Source: DATLFA01 sp035525225 (GTDB taxonomy: Bacteria > Actinomycetota > Acidimicrobiia > Acidimicrobiales > WLNW01). Taken from it: DNA of 64,000 nucleotides. The notes under the pieces are model-generated. The model was given only the letters and a program-made list of their open reading frames with translations, made no database searches and was not told where the DNA came from. The translations under genes and the position numbers were made by a program. This document shows, in pieces, positions 26,408 through 35,481 of this stretch (positions within the stretch are counted from its first letter, which is position 1; each line of letters starts with the position of its first letter). The DNA lies in contig DATLFA010000057.1 of NCBI GenBank assembly GCA_035525225.1, positions 110,921 through 174,920 on the forward strand. The letters run 5' to 3'.

Positions 26408-26460
26408 CGCGGGTCACGGTATCGCGTCGATCCCCGAAATCGGACCACTACCCTGAAGCC

Positions 26461-27048
26461 GTGCGTCGCCCCTTCCTCCCGGCCCGTCTGCCCTTTTTCG
26501 CGCATTGCCTGGTCCTCGCGGTACTGCTGGCCGCGTGCTCCACATCGGGTCGCGAACTCAAGACACCCGGGCCCACCCGGCCCCCGTCGGTGGTGCTGTC
26601 GGCGGGCACGATGGACTTCTCGCTGCCCGACGCCGCCACCAGCGGTGAATTGGCTGAACGCCACGGTGCGGCGTTCGACAACGTCGCACCGGCCATCAGT
26701 TGGGGACGCGTGCCCGACAAGGCGGAGTTCTTGATCCTGGTCGCCGACATACCCCGGGCCGATTTCGGCACGGCCGATGCCTCCGTGCTGTGGCTCGTGA
26801 CCAACATCGTGCCGACCACCGACGGGATCATCGAAGGCCAGAACCCCGACGGCGACATCTACATCCAATGGAGCGGTCCAACCGCGGCGCCCGGCGAACA
26901 GGTGAAGGTGAGATTTCGGCTGTATGCGGTCACCAAGGCACTCGATGATCCCAGTGAGTCTCCTTTAGAACTCGTCGTTCGGCTCGATAAGCAAAACGTG
27001 GGCAAATCCGAGTTCGTCGTCCCCTTCGCACAAAAGTCCGCGTCGTGA
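26461..27048 (+). CDS. YbhB/YbcL-family (PEBP/Raf kinase inhibitor-like) lipoprotein
   Basis: A 195-aa exported protein. The signal FFAHCLVLAVLLAACSTSG has a lipobox ending in Cys. The mature part is a phosphatidylethanolamine-binding-protein fold: GELAERHGAAFDNVAPAISW, LILVADIPRADFGTADASV, WLVTNIVPTTDGIIEG, and a C-terminal VRFRLYAVTKAL. These domains bind anionic ligands; the bacterial function is unknown. GTG 26461 follows TACCCT (26449-26454) by 6 nt. It overlaps lemA as GTGA. Confidence 0.87.
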   Translation: MRRPFLPARLPFFAHCLVLAVLLAACSTSGRELKTPGPTRPPSVVLSAGTMDFSLPDAATSGELAERHGAAFDNVAPAISWGRVPDKAEFLILVADIPRADFGTADASVLWLVTNIVPTTDGIIEGQNPDGDIYIQWSGPTAAPGEQVKVRFRLYAVTKALDDPSESPLELVVRLDKQNVGKSEFVVPFAQKSAS

Positions 27049-27608
27049 GCATCGTCTACGTCGCGCTCGCGTTGGTAGTGGTGTCGTCGATCGCAGTACT
27101 GCTGTCGTACAACCGCTTCGTCGACCAGCGACAGTTGATCGCCAACTCGTGGTCCAACGTCGACGCCGAGTTGCAGCGACGCCACGACCTCATCCCCAAT
27201 CTCGTCGAGACGGTGAGGGGCTACGCGGGCCACGAGCAGCGAACGTTCGAAATGGTAACTGCAGCCAGAGCGCAGGCGATGTCGGTGCGAGGGTCGGCCG
27301 CGACGCAATCGCCGGCCGAGAACACTTTGGTCGCCGGCATGCGCCAACTCCTCGCGGTGAGCGAGGCCTACCCCGATCTGCGAGCCAGCTATCACTTCTT
27401 GCAGCTACAGGAAGAGCTCGTCACCACCGAGAACCGCATCCAAGCAGCGCGGCGCGTTTACAACGGCAACGTGCGCGACTACAACCGCCGTGTCGACTCG
27501 ATTCCCTCGCTTATGATCGCGCGCCTCTTCCGCTTCACGCTCGAGGAGTACTTCGAGGTCGAACCGATCGTGCGCGACGCACCGACTGTGGCCTTCAACA
27601 ACCGGTAG
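27045..27608 (+). CDS. lemA: LemA-family protein
   Basis: A 187-aa protein with one N-terminal membrane helix (VYVALALVVVSSIAVLLSY) and a long helical LemA domain: NSWSNVDAELQRRHDLIPNL and VETVRGYAGHEQRTFE, then ENRIQAARRVYNGNVRDYN near the C-terminus. The function is not settled; LemA proteins often sit next to DUF2207 or TPM-domain membrane proteins. Here the DUF2207 gene is 20 kb away at 47343, and lemA is instead coupled to the PEBP lipoprotein by a GTGA overlap. Tail to tail with the next gene, 3 nt apart. Confidence 0.93.
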   Translation: MSIVYVALALVVVSSIAVLLSYNRFVDQRQLIANSWSNVDAELQRRHDLIPNLVETVRGYAGHEQRTFEMVTAARAQAMSVRGSAATQSPAENTLVAGMRQLLAVSEAYPDLRASYHFLQLQEELVTTENRIQAARRVYNGNVRDYNRRVDSIPSLMIARLFRFTLEEYFEVEPIVRDAPTVAFNNR

Positions 27609-27611
27609 CGC

Positions 27612-28538
27612 CTACTGCGCCCAGCGGCCGAGGTCGCGGAGGCGTTGCTGACATTCGGTCCACGTGGTCGAGAGGATGTCCCGCACCGATTCGACCCGAT
27701 CGATTCGACCCGCGACTTGACCACCGAATGCGAAGAACGCATCCATGTCGCCCCCGAAGTAGAGCTTGAAGATCGAGTCGGGGACCATCTTCGCCGCTTC
27801 GGAATCTCGTTCGGCGGCGACAGAGCGGTTGGTGCGCAGTACCCGCATCGACGGCTTGGCGTAACGGTTGACGACGACAGTGTCCGTCTCGGTCGAGTCG
27901 ATCACAAGCTGCTTCCAGTTGTCGTGGATCGGCGACTCCACGCTCGACACCATGCGCGTGCCCATCTGCACCCCGTCGGCGCCGAGCGCGAACGCCGCGG
28001 CCATCGACACGCCGTCGCAAATGCCGCCGGCCGCGATGATCGGCACACCCACCTTGGCCGCGATGAGCGGTACCAGCACCATCGTCGACGCACCGTCGGG
28101 GTTCTTGAACCCGCCCCCCTCGATGCCTTCGACGACCAAGCCATCGACACCGGCCTCGATGGCTTTCATCGCGCCCCGCAACGTCGGCACCACGTGGAAC
28201 ACCGTCAGCCCGGCCTGTTTGAACAACGGCACCATCTTGGCGGGGTCACCGGCGCTGGTCGTCACGAAGCCCACCCCGTTGTCGACGATGAAATCGACGA
28301 CCGCGGGATCGCGCACGAAGAGCTGCGGGACGTTGACACCCCACGGCTTGTCCGTGAGATCGCGCATCTTCTCGAACTCGAGCTTGATCTCGTCGAACTT
28401 GCCCGAGCCGGTCTCGATGACACCAAGCCCACCTGCGTTGGACACTGCCGACGCCAACTGTGCACGCGCGATGTAACCCATCGGCGCCTGCACGATCGGG
28501 ATCTCGATGTTGAGCATCTCGGTGATACGCGTCTTCAT
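27612..28538 (-). CDS. Nitronate monooxygenase / FabK-like FMN enzyme
   Basis: A 308-aa TIM-barrel flavoprotein of the 2-nitropropane dioxygenase family. Marks are PIVQAPMGYIARAQLASAVS, NAGGLGVIETG, PWGVNVPQLF, VDGLVVEGIEGGGF, VPIIAAGGICDGVSMAAA (phosphate-binding GGI) and GADGVQMGTRM. Members oxidise alkyl nitronates or reduce enoyl-ACP (FabK); the EGxEGGGF variant of the catalytic His region leaves the substrate open. No clear promoter was found. Confidence 0.86.
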   Translation of the reverse strand: MKTRITEMLNIEIPIVQAPMGYIARAQLASAVSNAGGLGVIETGSGKFDEIKLEFEKMRDLTDKPWGVNVPQLFVRDPAVVDFIVDNGVGFVTTSAGDPAKMVPLFKQAGLTVFHVVPTLRGAMKAIEAGVDGLVVEGIEGGGFKNPDGASTMVLVPLIAAKVGVPIIAAGGICDGVSMAAAFALGADGVQMGTRMVSSVESPIHDNWKQLVIDSTETDTVVVNRYAKPSMRVLRTNRSVAAERDSEAAKMVPDSIFKLYFGGDMDAFFAFGGQVAGRIDRVESVRDILSTTWTECQQRLRDLGRWAQ

Positions 28539-28574
28539 CGCTGCCTACTTGTCATCAGCTGGGGTCTAGCAGAT

Positions 28575-31500
28575 TTATCGGAAATCTCGACTACGCAACG
28601 GCACCGCGAGATCGAGCGCATGGATGCGCTCGGCCATGATGTTGACCACTCCTTCACTGGCTTGTACCTGTCCGCGGATGATCAGCGCGACCGCGCCACG
28701 AGCCACCTCGCGATGACGCAACCAACATCCTCGCGACACCACCACGTTGATGAGACCGGTCTCGTCTTCGAGATTCAAGAACGTCGTACCGCCCGCGGTC
28801 GCCGGTCGCTGACGGTGCGTGACCACCCCCGCTACGAGAACTTTGTCCTTGTCGTGCAACGTGCGCAGGGCTCCGGCTGCCACCACCCCCATCTCGTCGA
28901 GTTGGTCGCGTACGAAGCGCGTGGGGTGGCCGTCGGGCGATACCTGGGATGCCCAGAGGTCGGCCAAGGCCAACTCGCGCGACGACATGTCGGGCAACGG
29001 CGGCGACTCACTGCCGGTGACGATACCTTCGAGGCGATCGGGCTTCGACTGCGCGACTGCGCCGGCCGACCAGATGGCATGGCGCCGGCGGGCGCCCGGG
29101 GAAACCTGCTCGTTGAAGCAATCGAAGGCGCCGGCGGTGGCCAACGATTCGAGGATGGGCAATGACACGTTGGTGCGCCGCGCGAAATCTTCCATCGAGA
29201 CATAGGGACGACCGGCAGCGATGCGTTCGGCGAGATCGGCACCGACGCTGCGGACGTATTCGACACCGAGGAGCACCACGGCACCTTTGTGCGATGACGG
29301 ACACGACTGGAGTGTGGCCTTTGCCGCAGATGCGTTGACGCACGGCGTGCGCACCTCGACCCCATGGCGGCGCGCGTCTTGCACCAGCGAGTGCGGCGAA
29401 TAGAACCCCATCGGTTGCGCGTTGAGCAAGGCCGCACAGAACGCGGCGGGATAGTGGTACTTGATCCACGAGCTCGCGTAGACGAGATACGCGAACGACA
29501 CCGAGTGGCTCTCGGGGAAGCCGTAGTTGGCGAACGCCGCGAGCTTGTCCCAGATCTGCACGATGATGTCTTCGGAGACACCCCGCTCGGTCGCGCCGAC
29601 GGCGAAACGTTGCTGCAATCGCTCCATACGCTCGCGGCTGCGCTTGGATCCCATCGCCTGGCGCAGTTGATCGGCCTCTGACGCGGTGAAGCCGGCCACG
29701 TCGATGGCCATCTGCATGAGTTGCTCTTGGAACAACGGGATGCCCAGCGTCTTGGCAAGCGAATTCTCGAGCAACGGATGAAGATAGGTCACCGGCTCTT
29801 TGCCGTTGCGACGGCGGATGTACGGATGCACCGACCCACCCTGGATGGGCCCCGGGCGGATCAGCGCCACTTCGACGACGAGGTCGTAGAAGGTGCGGGG
29901 CCGCAGCCGGGGAAGCGTGGCCATCTGCGCCCGTGACTCGACTTGGAAGACCCCGATCGAATCGGCATCGCACAACATGTCGTAGATCACGTCTTCTTGC
30001 GGGATGGTGGCGAGGTCGACGTCGACCCCGTGTTGATCGCGGATGAGATCCATCGCGTAGTGCAACGCCGAGAGCATGCCGAGACCCAGCAGGTCGAACT
30101 TCACGAGACCGACCGCGGCACAATCATCTTTGTCCCACTGCAACACACTGCGATCTTCCATGCGGCCCCACTCGACGGGGCAGACCTCGATCACCGGGCG
30201 ATCGCAGATGACCATGCCGCCCGAATGAATGCCGAGATGGCGGGGAAAATGCTCGATCTCTGTCGCCAACTCGACCACCGCGCCCGGCACGGTATCGCTG
30301 CCCTGCCGGTCGTCGAACCCCGCGCCCGCGATGGCCGTCCCCGCGGCCGCGTTCTCACCGCCGAGGCCGGCCCATCGATCGATCGACTTCGAGAACGCGT
30401 CTTGCTGGCCCGTGGCGTAGCCCAACGCCTTGGCCATGTCGCGCACCGACGAGCGGGCGCGATAGGTGATGACGTTGGCGACCTGCGCTGCATGATCGCG
30501 GCCGTGCTTGTCGTAGACGTATTGAATGGCCTCTTCACGACGATCGCTCTCGATGTCGATATCGATGTCGGGCGGACCGTCTCGCTCGGGTGACATGAAC
30601 CGTTCGAAGAGCAAACCCAGATCGACCGCGTCGGCGTTGGTGATGCCGAGCGCGTAACACACCGCCGAATTCGCGGCCGAGCCCCGGCCCTGACAGAGGA
30701 TGTTGTGGGTGCGGCAGAACTCGACGATGTCCCACACGACCAAGAAATAGCCGGGAAAGCCGAGCTGCTCGATGAGTGCGAGCTCGTGGTCGATCTGGCG
30801 GTACGCGCCTGGCACGCGCTCACCCTCGCGAGGGCCGTATCGCCGGTGCGCTCCCTGTGCGGTGACTTCGCGCAACCACGACATCTCGTCGTGCCCGGGC
30901 GGACACGGGAACGGCGGCAGCCTGGGCGCCACCAATGCAAGGTCGAACGCGCAGGCCCGACCGAGCTCTGCCGCACGTTCGACCACACCCGGGTAGCGGG
31001 CGAACCGGGCGGCCTGCTCCGCGCCCGAGCGAAGGTGCGCAGTGCTGGCCGCGGGCAACCATCCGTCGATCTCGTCGAGCGAGCGACGGGCGCGCACTGC
31101 CGCCATCGCGGTGGCCAACTTGCGCCGTGCCGGGCGGTGGTAGTGCACGTTGTTGGTGGCGATGACCTCGACACCGGCATGGATCGCGATCTCGGCGAGC
31201 GCGTCGTTGCGCGTCGAGTCGAGCGGATGCCCGTGGTCCCACAACTCGACCACCACGTTGGTGCGACCGAAGCGGGCGACGAGGTCGTCGAGCGCGCGTC
31301 TCGCGGCGCGAGGGCCATCGCGCTCGAGGGCCGCGGGCACCGTGCCCTTGCGACACGAGGTGAGCACCGCCCACGCGTCACCACCGGCGCCGATATCGGT
31401 CAACTCCGGCAACGCGATGCGCGGTGCCCCCTTTTCGCCGGCCATCTGCGCGCGACTGATGGCACACCCGAGCCGCGCGTATCCGGTGGGATTGCGCGCG

Positions 31501-31961
31501 AGCACGATCAGATGCTCGCCCGGAGGGTCGGGTTGCCCGGGAAGATGCTTGCCCGTGAGACCCAAGGTGAGCTCGGCGCCGAAGACCGTGGGCAGGCCAT
31601 GCGCCCGTGCCGCCTCGGCGAAACGCACGACACCGTAGAAGCCGTTGTGATCGGTGAGGGCCAACGCGTCGAGGCCGAGGCGTACGGCTTCTTCGACCAA
31701 CTCTTCGGCATGCGACGCCCCATCGAGAAAGCTGAAGTTGGAATGGCAGTGCAACTCGGCATAGGGCACGGTCGGAGCGGCGGCGCCAGACCGGCCCGAG
31801 GGCGGCAGCGGCGGCGGCGGCTCGTAGGCTGCTCGCTTGCGCGACCATGCCGGGCTGTCGCCACCATCGCCGGGATGTTCGGGGGACGAGGCCTTCCGCG
31901 GGCGATCGCTCAGCGTGCGTTCGATCTCTCGCCAGGTGATCGGTGGATTGCCCCAGCCCAT
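28575..31961 (-). CDS. dnaE2: Error-prone DNA polymerase DnaE2 (ImuC)
   Basis: A 1128-aa C-family polymerase that performs mutagenic translesion synthesis with ImuA' and ImuB. An N-terminal PHP domain (ELHCHSNFSFLDGASHAEEL, LALTDHNGFYG) is followed by the polymerase core (CQGRGSAANSAVCYALGIT and the acidic DIDIDIE catalytic region, residues near 485), the thumb/fingers, and a C-terminal OB domain (FLNLEDETGLINVVV). It lacks the long C-terminal tau-binding tail of DnaE1. ATG 31961 gives MGWGNPPITW, the usual DnaE2 start, 6 nt after TACGGT (31973-31968). A LexA-type box abuts that -10, so the gene should be SOS-induced. Confidence 0.95.
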   Translation of the reverse strand: MGWGNPPITWREIERTLSDRPRKASSPEHPGDGGDSPAWSRKRAAYEPPPPLPPSGRSGAAAPTVPYAELHCHSNFSFLDGASHAEELVEEAVRLGLDALALTDHNGFYGVVRFAEAARAHGLPTVFGAELTLGLTGKHLPGQPDPPGEHLIVLARNPTGYARLGCAISRAQMAGEKGAPRIALPELTDIGAGGDAWAVLTSCRKGTVPAALERDGPRAARRALDDLVARFGRTNVVVELWDHGHPLDSTRNDALAEIAIHAGVEVIATNNVHYHRPARRKLATAMAAVRARRSLDEIDGWLPAASTAHLRSGAEQAARFARYPGVVERAAELGRACAFDLALVAPRLPPFPCPPGHDEMSWLREVTAQGAHRRYGPREGERVPGAYRQIDHELALIEQLGFPGYFLVVWDIVEFCRTHNILCQGRGSAANSAVCYALGITNADAVDLGLLFERFMSPERDGPPDIDIDIESDRREEAIQYVYDKHGRDHAAQVANVITYRARSSVRDMAKALGYATGQQDAFSKSIDRWAGLGGENAAAGTAIAGAGFDDRQGSDTVPGAVVELATEIEHFPRHLGIHSGGMVICDRPVIEVCPVEWGRMEDRSVLQWDKDDCAAVGLVKFDLLGLGMLSALHYAMDLIRDQHGVDVDLATIPQEDVIYDMLCDADSIGVFQVESRAQMATLPRLRPRTFYDLVVEVALIRPGPIQGGSVHPYIRRRNGKEPVTYLHPLLENSLAKTLGIPLFQEQLMQMAIDVAGFTASEADQLRQAMGSKRSRERMERLQQRFAVGATERGVSEDIIVQIWDKLAAFANYGFPESHSVSFAYLVYASSWIKYHYPAAFCAALLNAQPMGFYSPHSLVQDARRHGVEVRTPCVNASAAKATLQSCPSSHKGAVVLLGVEYVRSVGADLAERIAAGRPYVSMEDFARRTNVSLPILESLATAGAFDCFNEQVSPGARRRHAIWSAGAVAQSKPDRLEGIVTGSESPPLPDMSSRELALADLWASQVSPDGHPTRFVRDQLDEMGVVAAGALRTLHDKDKVLVAGVVTHRQRPATAGGTTFLNLEDETGLINVVVSRGCWLRHREVARGAVALIIRGQVQASEGVVNIMAERIHALDLAVPLRSRDFR

Positions 31962-31973
31962 GCCGCCACCGTA

Positions 31974-31989
31974 TCGAACGTCTGTACGA
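31974..31989 (-). promoter_or_regulatory. LexA/SOS box of dnaE2
   Basis: On the coding strand of dnaE2 this reads TCGTACAGACGTTCGA, matching the actinobacterial LexA consensus TCGAAC-N4-GTTCGA at 11 of 12 fixed positions. Its last base touches the -10 hexamer TACGGT (31973-31968), and the start codon follows 6 nt later. LexA bound here would cover the promoter. Confidence 0.85.
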
Positions 31990-32080
31990 TCGGCAAGAGC
32001 CCTGTCCGGGCGTCCCCCGGTGCGTTGGAGCGCGCTCCCGGGCGGATCTGTCAGGATCGGGCGCAACGAGAGGGGCCATC

Positions 32081-32800
32081 ATGGGCGTTGCCGTGGTCAC
32101 GGGCGCGGGACAAGGCATCGGCAAGGCAACGGCGCAGCGACTCGCCCGCGACGGTCATCACATCGTGGCCGTCGATCGCAACGGTGACAATGCCGCCAAG
32201 ACCGCGGCCGAAGTCGGTGGTGAATCGCGCGAGTGCGACGTGACCGACCGTGATGCCGTAATTGCGATGGCCGCCACCGTCGACGGATGCGACATCTTGA
32301 TCAACAACGCGGGCATCTGGCGCTTTCACAGTCTGCTCGACATGACCGTCGACGACGCGCAATCAGTATTGGCCGTCAACGTGCTGGGCATCGTGTGGTG
32401 CACACAAGCCTTCGCACCCAAGATGATCGAACGCGGCGGCGGATCGATCGTCAGCCTTTCGTCGGGAGCCGCATGGACGCAGTCCCCCGGCCTCGGCATC
32501 TATCCCGCGACCAAGAGCGCCGTCGAGTCGCTCACCAAGACGTTGGCCATCGAGTTGGGTCAGCACAACATCAGGGCCAACGCGGTCGGGCCCGGTCTCA
32601 TCGTGAGCGACGGCACCGCGGCCAGCTATCAAGGCGACCGCGCCAAGGAACGCGCCAAGAACATTCCCATGCAGCGCCTCGGCGATCCCACCGAGATCGC
32701 CGACGTCATCGGCTTCTTGTGCTCACACGACGCGCGCTATGTCAGCGGTCAGGTGATCTACATCGACGGCGCCGTCACCGCCGGGCGAACTTCACTCTGA
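32081..32800 (+). CDS. Short-chain dehydrogenase/reductase
   Basis: A 239-aa classical SDR. AVVTGAGQGIGKATAQRLA is the nucleotide-binding motif, DILINNAGIWRF the NNAG motif, and the catalytic residues lie in SIVSLSSGAAW (Ser) and YPATKSAVESL (Tyr/Lys). RANAVGPGLIVSDGT and the end GQVIYIDGAVTAG are typical of FabG-like enzymes of unknown substrate. ATG 32081 has GAGAGGGG about 5 nt upstream, so a leadered mRNA is likely. Divergent from dnaE2; its last 9 nt overlap the convergent SDR gene. Confidence 0.9.
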   Translation: MGVAVVTGAGQGIGKATAQRLARDGHHIVAVDRNGDNAAKTAAEVGGESRECDVTDRDAVIAMAATVDGCDILINNAGIWRFHSLLDMTVDDAQSVLAVNVLGIVWCTQAFAPKMIERGGGSIVSLSSGAAWTQSPGLGIYPATKSAVESLTKTLAIELGQHNIRANAVGPGLIVSDGTAASYQGDRAKERAKNIPMQRLGDPTEIADVIGFLCSHDARYVSGQVIYIDGAVTAGRTSL

Positions 32801-33613
32801 GGTACGGGTACTGAACATGCCGGGCACGTCGACGTACATGCCGGCATGCAGGCCGCCGTCGATGACGAGTTCGGTGCCGGTGCAATAGCTCGATTCGTCC
32901 GATGCGAAGTACAGCGCGGCGGGCGCGACATCGACAGGACGCCCCGGCCGGTTCATCGGGCTGGGCTGCACCGACCGCTGCCGGCCACTCACGACGTCGT
33001 CCATCACACTCGCGCCGTGGTTGGCGAAGAACTCGGTGACCATCTCCGGATTTCCCGCGCCCGGACACACGATGTTGCAGCGGATGTTGTGCTTGCCGTA
33101 CTCGAGCGCGACGACCTTGGTGAGTCCCCGCAGCGCGAACTTGGACGCGGTGTACGCCCCGGTCGTCGGGACACCACTGATCGAATCGGTCGAGCCGATG
33201 TTCACGATCGAGCCACCGCCGGATTCGATCATCAACGGAGCACACGCCTGAACGCTCAGGAACGGACCGACACAGTTCACCCTCAACACCCGCTCGAAAA
33301 CATCGACCGGCGTCGTCGACAGGGGTTGCAGATGCAAGATGGCCGCGTTGTTCACGAGCACGTCGAGGCGCCCCCAATGCGCCCGTACCTCGTCGACGGC
33401 CGCGGCCCAATCCGCGGGCGACGTCACGTCGCAGTGCCGGTACGCGGCAGCATCACCGGCCGAGAGATCGTCGATCACCGCGCGCGCCCGGTCGTCGAGC
33501 ATGTCGAGACCGAGTACGCGCGCTCCCTCGCGCGCGAACACACGCACGATCTCTTCGCCGGTCCCCCGAGCCATGCCCGTGACGATCGCTACCTTGCCGT
33601 CCAATCGACCCAT
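32792..33613 (-). CDS. Short-chain dehydrogenase/reductase (mycofactocin-type or steroid-type SDR)
   Basis: A 273-aa SDR. VAIVTGMARGTGEEIVRVFA shows Met-Ala-Arg-Gly in place of the more usual Gly-Ala-x-x-Gly, seen in some 3alpha/20beta-hydroxysteroid dehydrogenases. LDVLVNNAAILHLQ is an NNAA variant of NNAG. Catalytic Ser is in VNIGSTDSISG and Tyr/Lys in YTASKFALRGL; the end is TELVIDGGLHAGM. Substrate unknown. GAGGGGG lies about 5 nt before the ATG and TATAGA further upstream may be the -10. Convergent with the SDR at 32081, divergent from the oligopeptidase. Confidence 0.88.
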   Translation of the reverse strand: MGRLDGKVAIVTGMARGTGEEIVRVFAREGARVLGLDMLDDRARAVIDDLSAGDAAAYRHCDVTSPADWAAAVDEVRAHWGRLDVLVNNAAILHLQPLSTTPVDVFERVLRVNCVGPFLSVQACAPLMIESGGGSIVNIGSTDSISGVPTTGAYTASKFALRGLTKVVALEYGKHNIRCNIVCPGAGNPEMVTEFFANHGASVMDDVVSGRQRSVQPSPMNRPGRPVDVAPAALYFASDESSYCTGTELVIDGGLHAGMYVDVPGMFSTRTSE

Positions 33614-33644
33614 TGTTCCCCCTCGTGTCTATAGCCTGTCCATC

Positions 33645-35462
33645 ATGTCATCAGTTGCCGAAACGAACAGCGCCGACCTCACTGCTGCGAACGTCGCGTG
33701 GGACCTCGAGCCCCTGCTCGACGACCAGCCCAGCGTCGACTCACTGATCGACCAGGCCGACGAGATCGCGGATGAGCTCGCACAACGCCGCGGCCAGATC
33801 GCGACGCTCGACGCCGCCGGTCTCGAGTCGTTCATGCGAGAGATGGCCACGCTGCACGAATTGATCGGGCGCGCCGGTTCCTACGCGGGGCTGCGCTTCA
33901 GCGTCAACGTGCTCGACCACGAGATCGCGTCGACCATGCAGCGCGTCGAAGAACGATCCACCGCCATCGCGACCAAGCTCATCTTCTTCGAGCTCGAGTG
34001 GGCGGCGGTCCCGCAAGACCATGTCGATGCGGTTCTCGCCGACGACCGGCTGGTTTTCGCCCGCCATCATCTGCGGTCGATCCGCCGCTTCCGCGAGCAT
34101 CTGCTCACCGAGCCCGAAGAGCGCATCCTCACCGAAAAGTCGGTCACCGGCTCGAGCGCGTGGAGCCGGCTCTTCGAGGAGCAGACCTCCACGATCACCC
34201 TCGAGCTGCCCGAGCCCGACGGCTCGACCCGCACGACCTCGCTCGAAGAAGGGCTCACTCGGCTCCAACATCCTGATCGTGAGGTGCGGCAAGCCGCGGC
34301 TTCGGCAGTGACCGACGGCCTGGCGTCGGGGCTGCGCACACGTGCGTTCATCTTCAACACCTTGCTCAACGACAAGGCGATCGACGATCGCATGCGGAAG
34401 TATCCGACGTGGATCTCGGCGCGCAACCTGGCCAACGAGGCCAGCGACGAATCCGTCCAGGCGTTGGTCTCTGCGGTCGAGCGCCGCTACGACATCCCGC
34501 AACGGTGGTACCGGCTCAAGGCGAGGATCCTCGGTCTACCGAAGATCGCCGACTACGACCGCATGGCCTCGATCGCCCAGACCGATGCGCGGATCGGTTG
34601 GACCGAAGCAACGAACATCGTGCTCGATTCGTACGCGTCGTTCTCGACCGAGCTCGCCGACATCGTCAAGCGGTTCTACGACGAGTCGTGGATCGATGCG
34701 CCCTTGCGTCCGGGCAAGCGTCCTGGCGCGTTCTGCGCGTACACCGTGCCCTCGCACCATCCGTACCTGTTGCTCAACTGGACGAGTCGCACCCGCGACG
34801 TATTGACCCTGGCGCACGAGCTCGGTCACGGCCTGCACGCGTACCTCGCGCGCGGGCAGGGCGTGTTCCATCAGGGGACGTCACTCACGTTGGCCGAGAC
34901 CGCTTCGGTGTTCGGCGAGACCGTGACCAACGGTCGGCTGCTGGCGATGCTCGACGATCCCAACGAAAAGCTGGCGCTGTTGGCATCGATACTCGAAGAC
35001 TCGATCGCGACAGTCTTCCGCCAAACGGCGATGAACCGCTTCGAGCATTCGGTGCACACCGCACGGCGCGACGAAGGTGAGTTGTCGGTCGATCGATTCG
35101 GCGAGCTGTGGGCTGGCACGCAAACGGCAATGCTCGGCGATGCGGTCGAGGTCACCGACGGCTACCGCACGTGGTGGTCCTACATCCCGCACTTCATCTC
35201 GACGCCCGGTTACGTTTACGCCTACGCGTATGGACAGTTGCTGGCGCTGTCGGTCTACCGGCGCTACGAAGAAGGCGGTGAGGCGTTCGTGCCGAGCTAC
35301 CTTCAGCTGCTGCGTGCCGGCGGGTCTATGCCGCCCGAAGAGCTCGGCCACCTCGTCGGCTGCGATCTCTCCGACCCCGGTTTCTGGGATGGCGGCCTCG
35401 ACATCATCGAGGCCCAGCTCCACGCAGCCGAACAAGCCGCCACCGCCGCGGGGCGCGGCTGA
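33645..35462 (+). CDS. pepF: Oligoendopeptidase F (M3B metallopeptidase)
   Basis: A 605-aa cytoplasmic zinc peptidase that degrades peptides of roughly 7-17 residues. The zinc site LTLAHELGHGLHAYLARG (HExxH, with the third ligand Glu in TLAETASVFGE) is intact, and YSYAYAYGQLLAL-like residues near the end fit the M3 substrate-binding His/Tyr region (FISTPGYVYAYAYGQ). The N-terminal helical half covers residues 1-330. ATG 33645 follows TAGCCT (33632-33637) by 7 nt, leaderless. Confidence 0.93.
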   Translation: MSSVAETNSADLTAANVAWDLEPLLDDQPSVDSLIDQADEIADELAQRRGQIATLDAAGLESFMREMATLHELIGRAGSYAGLRFSVNVLDHEIASTMQRVEERSTAIATKLIFFELEWAAVPQDHVDAVLADDRLVFARHHLRSIRRFREHLLTEPEERILTEKSVTGSSAWSRLFEEQTSTITLELPEPDGSTRTTSLEEGLTRLQHPDREVRQAAASAVTDGLASGLRTRAFIFNTLLNDKAIDDRMRKYPTWISARNLANEASDESVQALVSAVERRYDIPQRWYRLKARILGLPKIADYDRMASIAQTDARIGWTEATNIVLDSYASFSTELADIVKRFYDESWIDAPLRPGKRPGAFCAYTVPSHHPYLLLNWTSRTRDVLTLAHELGHGLHAYLARGQGVFHQGTSLTLAETASVFGETVTNGRLLAMLDDPNEKLALLASILEDSIATVFRQTAMNRFEHSVHTARRDEGELSVDRFGELWAGTQTAMLGDAVEVTDGYRTWWSYIPHFISTPGYVYAYAYGQLLALSVYRRYEEGGEAFVPSYLQLLRAGGSMPPEELGHLVGCDLSDPGFWDGGLDIIEAQLHAAEQAATAAGRG

Positions 35463-35481
35463 CACACGCCGGCCGAGCCGC

